Source: Pandoraea norimbergensis | GTDB lineage: Bacteria; Pseudomonadota; Gammaproteobacteria; Burkholderiales; Burkholderiaceae | Length of the DNA stretch: 64,000 nucleotides | Assembly (NCBI RefSeq): GCF_001465545.3 | Contig: NZ_CP013480.3 | Span: 992,001 to 1,056,000 of the forward strand | Direction of reading: 5' to 3' | Shown: positions 35,880 to 44,300 of the stretch, piece by piece | How positions within the stretch are numbered: the first letter of the stretch is position 1 | Layout of the letters: each line of letters opens with the position of its first letter | Program-made: the position numbers and the translations under genes | The notes under the pieces: generated by a model | The model's database searches: none | Told to the model about the DNA's origin: nothing | The model's input: the letters and a program-made list of their open reading frames with translations, nothing else

Positions 35880-37442
35880 ATGCGACTTCTGCGCCTCATC
35901 AAGATTCTGTTCGTCTGCTATCGCTACGGCCTCGACGAGCTGGTGCTCTCCAGCATTCCCCATCCTTTCGCCCGCACGTTCATGCGCGTGCTGTCGTTCG
36001 GCCGCAGCGGGTTGAAGGCACCGCGCGGCGAGCGTCTGCGTCTGGCGCTGGAAGCACTTGGACCGATTTTCGTGAAGTTCGGACAGGTGCTCTCGACCCG
36101 CCGTGACCTGATGCCACCTGACATCGCGCAGGAACTGGCGCGCTTGCAGGATCAGGTGCCCCCGTTCGATCCGGAACTGGCCCGTGCGGCCATCGAGAAA
36201 TCACTGGGCCGCCCGCTGGAAGAAGTGTTCGTGGAGTTCGAGCGCTCGCCGGTAGCCAGCGCGTCGATTGCTCAGGTGCACTTCGCGCGTATTCGCGAAG
36301 GCCAGCATGCGGGCAAAGAGGTTGCCGTCAAGGTGCTGCGCCCGAACATGCTTGGCGTAATCGACAGCGATCTCGCTCTCCTGCGCGATCTGGCGGGGTG
36401 GGTCGAACGGCTCTGGCCGGACGGCAAGCGCCTGAAGCCGCGCGAGGTGGTCGCTGAGTTCGACAAGTATCTGCACGATGAGCTCGACCTGATGCGCGAG
36501 GCCGCCAACGCGGCGCAACTGCGTCGCAATTTCATCGATTCGGGCATGCTGATGGTGCCCGAGATGTATTGGGAATTCAGTACCAGCACGGTGCTCGTGA
36601 TGGAGCGCATGCGCGGTGTGCCGATCAGCCAGATCGATGTGCTGCGCGAGGCAGGCGTCGATCTGAAGAAGCTGGCGCGCGAAGGCGTTGAGATCTTCTT
36701 CACGCAGTTTCTGCGCGACGGGTTCTTCCACGCGGACATGCACCCGGGCAATATTCTCGTGAGTCTCGATCCGGCCACGTTCGGGCGTTATATCGCGCTG
36801 GACTGCGGCATCGTCGGCGCGCTCTCCGAGTTCGACAAGAACTATCTGGCACAGAACTTCCTCGCTTTTTTCCGTCGCGACTATCACCGGGTGGCATCGC
36901 TGCATTTGGAGTCGGGCTGGGTGCCGTCCGACACGCGCGTCGAGGAACTGGAGGGGGCGATTCGCGCCGTCTGCGAGCCGTACTTCGACCGCCCGCTCAA
37001 GGAAATTTCGCTGGGGCTCGTGCTGATGCGCCTGTTCCAGACGTCGCGCCGCTTCAACGTGGAAATTCAGCCGCAACTGGTGTTGCTGCAAAAGACGCTG
37101 CTCAATATCGAAGGGTTGGGGCGTCAGCTCGATCCGGATCTCGATCTGTGGAAGACGGCCAAGCCGTTCCTGGAGCGCTGGATGGCCGAGCAGATCGGCC
37201 CGCGTGGCTGGCTGGAACGGCTGAAATCGGAAGCGCCGCAGTGGAGCAAGACCCTGCCGCAACTGCCGCGATTGATTCATCAGGCGCTGGCCGCCCATGC
37301 CCGTCCGCAGGACGACACGGTGCTGCTCGCGCTGCTTCAGGAGCAACGGCGTACCAACCGCCTGCTGACCGGCGCGTTCTGTCTGGTGGGCGGTGTCGTC
37401 ATTGGGGTGCTTGCGGCGTTCATGTGGATCTATGGCGGATAA
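35880..37442 (+). CDS. ubiB: Ubiquinone biosynthesis protein UbiB (ABC1/ADCK kinase-like)
   Basis: 520-residue atypical kinase-like ATPase needed for ubiquinone synthesis. The KxGQ motif (Lys66-Gln69, [16 protein letters not shown]) that marks the UbiB/COQ8 family is present. The nucleotide-binding alanine-rich loop is [11 protein letters not shown], the catalytic loop HADMHPGN and the metal-binding LDCGIVG. A hydrophobic C-terminal anchor (about residues 497-518) ends the protein. GGAGG is 11 bases upstream of the ATG, and ubiJ ends 3 bases before. Its last codons overlap the start of a TPMT-like gene. Confidence 0.96.
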   Translation: MRLLRLIKILFVCYRYGLDELVLSSIPHPFARTFMRVLSFGRSGLKAPRGERLRLALEALGPIFVKFGQVLSTRRDLMPPDIAQELARLQDQVPPFDPELARAAIEKSLGRPLEEVFVEFERSPVASASIAQVHFARIREGQHAGKEVAVKVLRPNMLGVIDSDLALLRDLAGWVERLWPDGKRLKPREVVAEFDKYLHDELDLMREAANAAQLRRNFIDSGMLMVPEMYWEFSTSTVLVMERMRGVPISQIDVLREAGVDLKKLAREGVEIFFTQFLRDGFFHADMHPGNILVSLDPATFGRYIALDCGIVGALSEFDKNYLAQNFLAFFRRDYHRVASLHLESGWVPSDTRVEELEGAIRAVCEPYFDRPLKEISLGLVLMRLFQTSRRFNVEIQPQLVLLQKTLLNIEGLGRQLDPDLDLWKTAKPFLERWMAEQIGPRGWLERLKSEAPQWSKTLPQLPRLIHQALAAHARPQDDTVLLALLQEQRRTNRLLTGAFCLVGGVVIGVLAAFMWIYGG

Positions 37443-38142
37443 ATCTCAGCAAGATCAGGGCGGGAAGGACGGGGAGGGCGCCTCGGTGACGCCGACGCCG
37501 AATCCTGTGAGTGGTGCCCCCGGTGCGCCGGCCTCAACCGCCCCCGCATTTGCGCACCGCGACCCGTCGCGTGCCGAATTCTGGAATGAGCGCTTCGAGA
37601 AGGCGTTCATGCCTTGGGATGCGGCCGGTGTGCCAAGCGCATTGCGCGAGTTTGTTGCCAGCGAGACGGCGCCTCAGGCGACGCTGATTCCCGGCTGCGG
37701 GGCCGCACACGAAGCTGCGTGGCTCGATGGCCAAGGCTGGCCGGTGCGCGCCATTGATTTTTCGCCAGTGGCCGTCGAGCAGGCGAAGGCGCTGCTAGGC
37801 CCGCGCGCCGAACTGGTCGAAGAAGCCGACTTCTTTGCCTATACGCCGCCGTTCACGATCGACGTGATTTACGAACGCGCGTTTCTCTGCGCATTGCCGC
37901 GCACGCTCTGGCAGGGCTATGCCCGCCGGGTGGCGCAACTGCTGCCGAGCGGCGCGCGTCTTGCGGGCTTCTTCTTCCTGCGGGAAACGCCAAAGGGCCC
38001 GCCGTTTGGCATCGCGCCCGACGCGCTTAACGCCCTGCTGGCGCAGGATTTCGTCTGCGAAGTGGATCGCCAAGTCGATGCAGCCGATTCGGTGCCGGTG
38101 TTTGCTGGTGCTGAACACTGGATGGTCTGGCGGCGGCGCTGA
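37432..38142 (+). CDS. TPMT-family SAM-dependent methyltransferase
   Basis: 236-residue methyltransferase of the thiopurine S-methyltransferase family. A 45-residue disordered N-terminus precedes [20 protein letters not shown], the family's opening motif. The SAM-binding motif is [20 protein letters not shown] (quoted core PGCGAAHE), followed by [14 protein letters not shown] and [10 protein letters not shown]. The ATG at 37432 lies 11 bases inside the end of ubiB, so translation is coupled. Bacterial relatives methylate sulfur, selenium or tellurium compounds, or act as harmless-anion methyltransferases. A role in ubiquinone metabolism is only suggested by the neighbours. Confidence 0.85.
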   Translation: MADKSQQDQGGKDGEGASVTPTPNPVSGAPGAPASTAPAFAHRDPSRAEFWNERFEKAFMPWDAAGVPSALREFVASETAPQATLIPGCGAAHEAAWLDGQGWPVRAIDFSPVAVEQAKALLGPRAELVEEADFFAYTPPFTIDVIYERAFLCALPRTLWQGYARRVAQLLPSGARLAGFFFLRETPKGPPFGIAPDALNALLAQDFVCEVDRQVDAADSVPVFAGAEHWMVWRRR

Positions 38143-38537
38143 GCTGCTGAGCCGCTGAGGCACCCGCCCAGCGTGTGCCGCGATGGCACGATGCCTCGGG
38201 TGCGAGACGCTCAGACGCACGCAAGACTGAGGCCTCCGCCCACCGTTTCCCGAAATCTGCAACGTCCGGCAGCGGGATTTGTGATTTTTTCCCCGCGCGT
38301 GTCTCGCGCCGCTATAATCGGCCCAAATTTTTTCGCCAGGTGGCAAAAACGGGCGCCCCCGAGCGCTGAACAGCATCAGCCCCGTCATGCTCGACCTGAA
38401 TTTCTGTTGCCCGGAAGGCTGCGGCCCGCGGCACGGTTTCGTTAGTTCGCGTGTGCGGCCGCCGACGGCCAGATCACGCCCCGCACACTGACGCTGCCGC
38501 CGCTACCGTCGCCCTGGGGCTTGGCTGGGGCCGCGTT
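38143..38537 (+). other. Intergenic region with structured 3' element, promoter and long symporter leader
   Basis: 395 bases without a gene. At 38155-38214 three nested or adjacent pairings are possible: CTGAG/CTCAG, GCACCCG/CGGGTGC and GTGCC/GGCAC. A TATAAT at 38313-38318 (CGCTATAATCG context) is a likely -10 box. The following 200-base leader contains GTGTGCGG (38451-38458) pairing with CCGCACAC (38481-38488) around an inner GGCC/GGCC pair. No ORF in it looks real. Confidence 0.5.
38313..38318 (+). promoter_or_regulatory. Probable -10 element for the symporter gene
   Basis: A perfect TATAAT within a GC-rich stretch, 220 bases ahead of the symporter start. No good -35 hexamer is present, suggesting an activator-dependent promoter. 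Confidence 0.4.
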
Positions 38538-39983
38538 ATGCTGATCTGGTTTGTCATTTTGTATTGGGTCATTTCGGTGGCCATCGGGCTGCTGGCCGCC
38601 CTCAAGGTCCGCAATACCAAAGATTTCACCGTTGCCGGGCGCCGCCTGCCGTATGGCATGGTCATCGCCGTGGTGTTTGCCACGTGGTTCGGTTCGGAAG
38701 CCGTGCTTGGCATCCCGGCCACGTTCATCGGCGACGGCCTGCGCGGCATCGTGGCCGACCCGTTCGGCTCGTCGATGTGTCTGGTGCTCGTCGGCGTGTT
38801 CTTCGCCCGCAAGCTGTATCGCATGAACCTCATGACGATCGGCGATTTCTACAAGCTCAAATACAACCGCACCGTCGAAGTCGTGACGAGTATCGCCATC
38901 GTGATCTCGTATCTCGGCTGGGTGGGCGCGCAGATCAAGGCGCTGGGCCTCGTGTTCCATACCGTCTCGGGCGGCGCGATGTCGGAGCCCACGGGCATGA
39001 TCATCGGCGCGGTGTCAGTGCTCGCATACACGCTGCTCGGCGGCATGATTTCGGTCGCCGTGACCGACTTCATCCAGATGATCATCATCGTGGTGGGTCT
39101 GGTCTACATCGCCGTGGAAGTCTCGGGCATGGTGCCGGGCGGTGCGACGGCCGTGATCGCCCATGCGGCCGACGCCGGCAAGTTCGTGTTCCTGCCCGCG
39201 ATGAATCCTGCCGACGTGCTGGCGTTCATTGCGGCGGGCGTGACCATGATGTTCGGCTCGATACCGCAGCAGGACGTGTTCCAGCGCGTGATGTCGTCCA
39301 AGACGGAGAACATCGCAGTCGCAGGCTCCATCACCGGTGGCGTGCTGTACTTCTTCTTCACGTTCATCCCGATCTTTCTTGCTTACTCGGCGCTGCTGAT
39401 TGCCCCGTCGATGGTGCAGAAGTACATCGGCACCGATCCGCAGCAGATTCTGCCGCAGTTGGTGCTCACCAGCGTGCCGATCGTGGCGCAGGTGATGTTC
39501 TTCGGCGCGCTGCTGTCCGCTATTAAGAGCTGCGCGTCGGCCACGCTGCTGGCCCCGTCGGTCACGTTTGCCGAGAACATCATTCGCCCGATGCTGCGCG
39601 GCCCGATCGACGACAAGCATCTGCTGCGCCTGATGCGCATCGTCGTGCTGTGCTTCACCGCGCTGGTGCTGGTGTATGCGTTGAATTCGAAGGCGTCGAT
39701 CTTCCAGATGGTCGAGAGCGCCTATAAGGTCACGCTGGTCTGCTGCTTCGTGCCGCTGGCGTTCGGCCTGTACTGGAAGCGGTCGAGCTCGCTGGGCGGC
39801 ACGCTTGCCGTGTTCAGCGGTCTGGTCGTCTGGATCGGCTGCGAAGTTTTGGCCCCGGAGGCACTCGTGCCGCCGCAACTGGCTGGCCTGCTGGCCTCGA
39901 TTACGGGCATGGTCGTGGGTTCGTTGCTGCAACCGGCGTCCGAGCGTGGTCAGCCGCCGAGCCAAGAGGTGTCGACGATCTAA
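38538..39983 (+). CDS. Sodium:solute symporter (SSS) family transporter
   Basis: 481-residue inner-membrane Na+-coupled uptake system of the SSS/SSF family. About 13 hydrophobic segments begin with LIWFVILYWVISVAIGLLAA. DFTVAGRRLPYG and ATWFGSEAVLGIP are the family's N-terminal signature (sodium-site helix 1), and FGSIPQQDVFQRVMSSK the conserved middle loop. The substrate is unknown; pantothenate, proline, acetate and others are carried by relatives. The ATG at 38538 is the first before the opening helix; a longer frame to 38451 adds a Pro/Ala/His-rich stretch unlikely to be real. It has a long structured leader. Confidence 0.88.
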   Translation: MLIWFVILYWVISVAIGLLAALKVRNTKDFTVAGRRLPYGMVIAVVFATWFGSEAVLGIPATFIGDGLRGIVADPFGSSMCLVLVGVFFARKLYRMNLMTIGDFYKLKYNRTVEVVTSIAIVISYLGWVGAQIKALGLVFHTVSGGAMSEPTGMIIGAVSVLAYTLLGGMISVAVTDFIQMIIIVVGLVYIAVEVSGMVPGGATAVIAHAADAGKFVFLPAMNPADVLAFIAAGVTMMFGSIPQQDVFQRVMSSKTENIAVAGSITGGVLYFFFTFIPIFLAYSALLIAPSMVQKYIGTDPQQILPQLVLTSVPIVAQVMFFGALLSAIKSCASATLLAPSVTFAENIIRPMLRGPIDDKHLLRLMRIVVLCFTALVLVYALNSKASIFQMVESAYKVTLVCCFVPLAFGLYWKRSSSLGGTLAVFSGLVVWIGCEVLAPEALVPPQLAGLLASITGMVVGSLLQPASERGQPPSQEVSTI

Positions 39984-40074
39984 ATCGTCCGGGCGCTGAG
40001 GCTGCCGATTGTGTGAGCGCTCGCTTTTACGCGAGATGCCGTCCCAGTTAGTCACCGGGCAGAAACCTCAAATA

Positions 40075-40106
40075 CGGTGACGCGAGACCTTGATCTTGCG
40101 TCACCG
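40075..40106. other. Perfect long hairpin without T-run upstream of fmdB
   Basis: CGGTGACGC (40075-40083) pairs with GCGTCACCG (40098-40106); four further pairs (GAGA with TCTT, one G-U) extend the stem to 13 bp around a CCTTGA loop. It lies 92 bases after the symporter stop and 91 bases before fmdB. Without a T-run it is not a standard terminator; it may stabilise the symporter mRNA end or be a protein site. Confidence 0.5.
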
Positions 40107-40153
40107 CGTGCCCATATATCTCCGGACAAATCCCGAAAGCCTTGTGAAGCGGT

Positions 40154-40159
40154 TATAAT
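40154..40159 (+). promoter_or_regulatory. Probable -10 element for the fmdB operon
   Basis: TATAAT in GGTTATAATTC, 38 bases before the fmdB start. A clear -35 hexamer is lacking. Confidence 0.4.
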
Positions 40160-40196
40160 TCAAGGCTTTGCGCGCCTTTTCCCGTCGGAAAGAATC

Positions 40197-40568
40197 ATGC
40201 CTATCTACGCCTATCGTTGCGAAACATGCGGTTTCGCGAAAGATGTGCTGCAAAAAATGAGCGATACCCCGCTCTCCCAATGCCCGGAATGCGGCAAGGA
40301 TACGTTTCGCAAGCAGGTAACTGCGGCGGGCTTCCAGCTCAAGGGTTCGGGATGGTATGTCACGGATTTCCGTGGTGGTTCGGGCGGCGCAAGTGCACCG
40401 GCTTCCGGCGCGGCGGCGTCGACGGCAGCGGCCTCGTCGGGCGATAGCGGTTCGACGTCGTCGAGCGCCTCAGACGCGTCGGCGGGTTCGTCGGCTTCGT
40501 CCTCCACGGACGGCGCGTCGTCGAGCACCCCGGCAGCCAGTTGCGGTGGCGGCTGCGCTTGTCATTAA
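40197..40568 (+). CDS. FmdB family zinc ribbon protein
   Basis: 123-residue protein. The first 45 residues form the FmdB zinc ribbon: MPIYAYRCETCG and, 17 residues on, QCPECGKDTFRKQ give two CxxC pairs for one zinc. A GWY segment closes the domain. A long Ser/Ala/Gly tail (about residues 60-112) follows, ending SCGGGCACH with three Cys and a terminal His. FmdB proteins are presumed regulators, but their role is undefined. The start at 40197 has GGAAAG upstream. It heads the set fmdB-DUF502-aspS. Confidence 0.88.
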   Translation: MPIYAYRCETCGFAKDVLQKMSDTPLSQCPECGKDTFRKQVTAAGFQLKGSGWYVTDFRGGSGGASAPASGAAASTAAASSGDSGSTSSSASDASAGSSASSSTDGASSSTPAASCGGGCACH

Positions 40569-40581
40569 GTGTTGGCAGCAT

Positions 40582-40617
40582 GACCCGTATTGCCCGAATT
40601 ACCTGTATTGCCTGAAT
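40582..40617. repeat. Four copies of a 9-bp repeat (CCYGWATTR)
   Basis: CCCGTATTG, CCCGAATTA, CCTGTATTG and CCTGAATTG follow each other without gaps just after fmdB, forming two 18-bp direct repeats. The tract lies in the 143-base gap before the DUF502 gene. Confidence 0.8.
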
Positions 40618-40711
40618 TGCAAGAACAAGCAGAACGACGCGTCCGGCCCGGCGGCCTGGCGCGTGATTGACCCCGCTGACCCAGTAGCCGCCGACATTCG
40701 CGAGTCCTGCC

Positions 40712-41356
40712 ATGAGCGTCAAAAAACCCGCGTTGAAGACGATTTTCCTCACCGGCCTGCTGGTGCTGGTGCCGCTCGCCATCACGTTGTGGGTGCTGGG
40801 CCTGATCATCGGCACGATGGATCAGACGCTGTTGCTGCTGCCTGACGACTGGCAGCCGTCGCACCTGATCGGCATGCGTGTGCCGGGCTTCGGCGTAGTG
40901 GTCACCCTCGCGTTCGTGTTCGTCGTCGGCCTTCTGGCGCATAATTTCATTGGCCAGAAGCTGGTCGGCTGGTGGGAAGCCGTGCTTACGCGCATTCCCG
41001 TGGTCGGACCGCTGTACGGCAGCGTCAAGCAGGTGTCCGATACATTGCTTTCGAGCAATGGCAACGCGTTTCGCAAGGCGTTGCTCGTGCGTTATCCGCA
41101 CGCGGATTCCTGGACCATCGCCTTCCTGACCGGCGCGCCGGGCGGCGACGTGGTCAATCACTTGCAGGGCGAGTATGTGAGCGTTTATGTCCCGACGACG
41201 CCGAACCCCACGTCAGGTTTCTTCCTGATGATGCGGGCGAGCGACGTGGTCGAGCTCGACATGACGGTCGATGCCGCCCTCAAGTACATCGTATCGATGG
41301 GCGTGGTGGCACCCGCCCACAACCCGCGCCAGCAGCGTCCCGGCCCGCTCCTGTGA
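40712..41356 (+). CDS. DUF502 membrane protein
   Basis: 214-residue inner-membrane protein of the DUF502 family. Two hydrophobic segments lie at about residues 10-36 (IFLTGLLVLVPLAITLWVLG) and 60-78 (GVVVTLAFVFVVGLLAHNF). The conserved block IPVVGPLYGSVKQVSDTL follows, then a soluble beta-rich C-terminus with PTTPNPTSGFFLMM. The function is unknown. It is commonly found directly upstream of aspS in betaproteobacteria, as here with a 47-base gap. Confidence 0.9.
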   Translation: MSVKKPALKTIFLTGLLVLVPLAITLWVLGLIIGTMDQTLLLLPDDWQPSHLIGMRVPGFGVVVTLAFVFVVGLLAHNFIGQKLVGWWEAVLTRIPVVGPLYGSVKQVSDTLLSSNGNAFRKALLVRYPHADSWTIAFLTGAPGGDVVNHLQGEYVSVYVPTTPNPTSGFFLMMRASDVVELDMTVDAALKYIVSMGVVAPAHNPRQQRPGPLL

Positions 41357-41403
41357 GCCACCGGTGACTCCCGGCGTCATTTTTTGAAAATCGGAACAGC
41401 AAA

Positions 41404-43206
41404 ATGTCCATGCGTACCTCCTACTGCGGTCTGGTGACCGAGCAACAACTGGGCCAAACGGTCAAGCTTTGTGGCTGGGTCAATCGCCGCCGTGATCACG
41501 GCGGGGTCATCTTCATCGACCTGCGCGATCGCGAAGGTCTGGTGCAGGTCGTGTGCGATCCGGACCGCGCAGAGATGTTCAAGGCCGCCGAAGGCCTGCG
41601 CAACGAGTTCTGCGTGCAGATCACCGGTCTGGTACGCGCCCGTCCGGCAGGCACGGAAAACGCCAACCTGACGAGCGGCAAGATCGAAGTGCTGTGCCAT
41701 GAGCTGCAAGTGCTCAACCCGTCGGTCACGCCCCCGTTCCCGCTTGACGACGAAAACCTGTCGGAAACCACGCGCCTCACGCATCGCGTGCTGGACCTGC
41801 GCCGCCCGCAGATGCAATACAACCTGCGCCTGCGCTACAAAGTGGCGATGGAAGTGCGCAAGTATCTGGACGCGCAAGGCTTCATCGACATCGAAACCCC
41901 GATGCTCACCAAGAGCACGCCGGAAGGCGCGCGCGACTATCTGGTGCCCTCGCGTGTGAACCCGGGCATGTTCTTCGCGCTGCCGCAGTCGCCGCAGCTC
42001 TTCAAGCAGTTGCTGATGGTGGCCGGCTTCGACCGCTACTACCAGATCACCAAGTGCTTCCGCGACGAAGATCTGCGCGCTGACCGTCAGCCGGAATTCA
42101 CGCAGATCGACTGCGAAACCTCGTTCCTGTCGGAGCAAGAGATTCGCGACCTGTTCGAGAACATGATTCGTCACGTGTTCAAGGAAGCGATCAACGTCGA
42201 ATTCGACGCCAAGGTGCCGGTCATGCAGTACTCGGAAGCGATGCGCCGCTTCGGTTCGGACAAGCCGGACCTGCGCGTGAAGCTCGAATTCACCGAGTTG
42301 ACCGACGTGATGGGCGATGTGGACTTCAAGGTGTTCTCGGTGCCTGCTACGACCGAAGGCGGCCGTGTGGTTGCACTGCGCGTGCCGGGCGGTTCGGAAA
42401 TTTCGCGTAGCGAGATCGACGCTTACACCGACTTCGTGAAGATTTACGGCGCGAAGGGGCTGGCCTGGATCAAGGTCAATGAAGTGGCCAAGGGCCGCGA
42501 CGGTCTGCAAAGCCCGATCGTGAAGAACCTGCACGACGCTGCCATTGCCTCGATTCTCGAGCGCACCGGCGCGCAAGACGGCGACATCATCTTCTTCGGT
42601 GCCGACAAGGAAAAGGTCGTCAACGACGGTATCGGCGCGCTGCGTCTGAAGATCGGTCACTCGGAATTCGGCAAGAGCCACGGCCTGTTCGAAGCCGGCT
42701 GGCGTCCGCTGTGGGTCGTCGATTTCCCGATGTTCGAATACGACGAAGAAGACGCCCGCTGGGTGGCCTGCCATCACCCGTTCACGAGCCCGAAGGACGA
42801 GCACATCGACTATCTTGAGACCGACCCGGGCAAGTGCCTGGCGAAGGCCTACGACATGGTGCTCAACGGCTGGGAAATCGGTGGCGGTTCGGTCCGTATC
42901 TTCCAAGAGGAAGTGCAGAGCAAGGTGTTCCGTGCGCTCAAGCTGGGTGAAGAAGAAGCCCGTGCGAAGTTCGGCTTCCTGCTCGACGCGCTGCAATACG
43001 GCGCGCCGCCGCATGGCGGTATCGCCTTCGGTCTGGACCGCGTCATCACGATGATGGCCGGTGCCGATTCGATTCGCGACGTGATCGCCTTCCCGAAGAC
43101 GCAACGCGCGCAGGATCTGCTCACGCAAGCCCCGTCGCCGGTCGACGAGCGCCAACTGCGCGACCTGCACATCCGCCTGCGTCAGTCGGAAGCGCCGAAG
43201 GCCTAA
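41404..43206 (+). CDS. aspS: Aspartyl-tRNA synthetase, probably non-discriminating (Asp/Asn)
   Basis: 600-residue class IIb synthetase of bacterial type. The N-terminal anticodon-binding OB-fold contains [20 protein letters not shown]. Catalytic motifs include [17 protein letters not shown] (motif 1 region), [18 protein letters not shown] (motif 2) and [13 protein letters not shown] (motif 3). A GAD insertion domain lies about residues 300-420. His32 in RRRDHGG, where E. coli has Leu, and a Gly in RPAGT match the residues linked with relaxed recognition in Pseudomonas AspRS, so the enzyme may also charge tRNA-Asn for GatCAB amidation. It may share a transcript with fmdB and DUF502 and ends at a strong terminator. 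Confidence 0.97.
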   Translation: MSMRTSYCGLVTEQQLGQTVKLCGWVNRRRDHGGVIFIDLRDREGLVQVVCDPDRAEMFKAAEGLRNEFCVQITGLVRARPAGTENANLTSGKIEVLCHELQVLNPSVTPPFPLDDENLSETTRLTHRVLDLRRPQMQYNLRLRYKVAMEVRKYLDAQGFIDIETPMLTKSTPEGARDYLVPSRVNPGMFFALPQSPQLFKQLLMVAGFDRYYQITKCFRDEDLRADRQPEFTQIDCETSFLSEQEIRDLFENMIRHVFKEAINVEFDAKVPVMQYSEAMRRFGSDKPDLRVKLEFTELTDVMGDVDFKVFSVPATTEGGRVVALRVPGGSEISRSEIDAYTDFVKIYGAKGLAWIKVNEVAKGRDGLQSPIVKNLHDAAIASILERTGAQDGDIIFFGADKEKVVNDGIGALRLKIGHSEFGKSHGLFEAGWRPLWVVDFPMFEYDEEDARWVACHHPFTSPKDEHIDYLETDPGKCLAKAYDMVLNGWEIGGGSVRIFQEEVQSKVFRALKLGEEEARAKFGFLLDALQYGAPPHGGIAFGLDRVITMMAGADSIRDVIAFPKTQRAQDLLTQAPSPVDERQLRDLHIRLRQSEAPKA

Positions 43207-43244
43207 CGAATCTCGCGGGCGTATCGCTCGTGATGAAACGTTCG

Positions 43245-43276
43245 AACCCCCTCTGCCGCAAGGCGAGGGGGTTTTT
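43245..43276 (+). terminator. Rho-independent terminator after aspS
   Basis: AACCCCCTC (43245-43253) pairs with GAGGGGGTT (43265-43273); an inner GCC-GCAA-GGC hairpin stacks on it. A TTTTT run follows. Confidence 0.9.
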
Positions 43277-43312
43277 GTTTATGTGGTGGGAATGCCGAGG
43301 GAGTGTACGTCG

Positions 43313-43684
43313 ATGATAGTGAGTGCGAAGGCGATCATTCGCCGCAACGACACGGTGCTGTTCGCGCGCAATCCGCGCAACGAGTGGGAACTGCCGGGTG
43401 GCCAGCCTGAACCCGGTGAATCGCTGGAAGATGCGGTGCGCCGCGAAGTGCTCGAAGAATGCGGCTGGCAGATCGCGCACGTGACTTACCACGGCAGCGC
43501 GTCGTTCGAAGTGATTCCCGGGCGGCATGTGATGCTGGTCTTCTACGTTTGCGAGCGGGACGCGGGCGATCTCACGCCGTTGGTCACGAGCGACGAGCAT
43601 ACGATGTTCGGCTGGATCGACGTCGACGGGCCGCGCCCCGACGATCTGCCCCAGTGCTACTGGGATGCGGTCACGCGCGCATAA
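43313..43684 (+). CDS. Nudix hydrolase
   Basis: 123-residue Nudix-fold pyrophosphohydrolase. The Nudix box is complete: GGQPEPGESLEDAVRREVLEECGW fits G-x5-E-x7-REV-x-EE-x-G (quoted core DAVRREVLEECGW). The substrate is probably a nucleoside diphosphate derivative, not identifiable further. The start at 43313 (MIVSAKAI) is chosen because GGGAG lies 9 bases upstream; starts at 43292 (ATG) and 43283 (GTG) are in frame. It lies between aspS and nudB in the same direction. Confidence 0.87.
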   Translation: MIVSAKAIIRRNDTVLFARNPRNEWELPGGQPEPGESLEDAVRREVLEECGWQIAHVTYHGSASFEVIPGRHVMLVFYVCERDAGDLTPLVTSDEHTMFGWIDVDGPRPDDLPQCYWDAVTRA

Positions 43685-43822
43685 GCATCGCCTTGCTTCG
43701 CCGTCTGGTTGGCTGCGATCTTTGCCCATCCTGCGAAGCAGACGCCGAATTGCTGCCGTTGCCCATTACAATGACTCACCAGCGCGACGCACCGGCGCAG
43801 CTTTCCCTCGCTCACCACCTGC

Positions 43823-44284
43823 ATGAAGCCCTTCAAGATTCCCGAATCCGTGCTCGTCGTCATCTACACGCCGGCGCTCGACGTGTTGCTCATCGAGCGG
43901 GCCGATGCCGACAATTTCTGGCAGTCGGTGACCGGCAGCAAAGATCGCCTCGACGAGCCGCTGATCGAGACGGCCACGCGTGAAGTGTTCGAGGAAACGG
44001 GCATTCGCGTGGGGGAGGGCGGCCTGCCCGCCAGCGCGCTGACCGACTGGCAGCACGAGATTCAGTACAACATCTACCCGCGTTGGGCGCATCGCTATGC
44101 CCCGGACGTCACGCGCAACACCGAACACTGGTTCGGCCTGTGTGTTCCGGAGAACACCCCGGTGACGCTGGCCCCGCGTGAGCATGTCGCATACGAATGG
44201 TTGCCTTGGGAAGCCGCCGCCGCTCGCTGTTTTTCGCCCTCGAACGGCGACGCGATCCGGCAGTTACCCACGCGCGTGCGCTGA
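43823..44284 (+). CDS. nudB: Dihydroneopterin triphosphate diphosphatase
   Basis: 153-residue Nudix enzyme that removes pyrophosphate from dihydroneopterin triphosphate in folate synthesis. FWQSVTGSKDRLDEP leads into ETATREVFEETGIRV, the Nudix helix with REVxEExG. The Gly-to-Glu spacing at the front of the box is one residue longer than the classic G-x5-E. The WxHEIQYNIYPRWAHRYAPDV stretch (quoted IYPRWAHRYAPDV) and EHVAYEWLPWEAAAA are typical of NudB. Its position between aspS and clsB is the usual one in relatives. The stop is 16 bases before clsB. Confidence 0.92.
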   Translation: MKPFKIPESVLVVIYTPALDVLLIERADADNFWQSVTGSKDRLDEPLIETATREVFEETGIRVGEGGLPASALTDWQHEIQYNIYPRWAHRYAPDVTRNTEHWFGLCVPENTPVTLAPREHVAYEWLPWEAAAARCFSPSNGDAIRQLPTRVR

Positions 44285-44300
44285 CGCCCCGGCGCGATTG

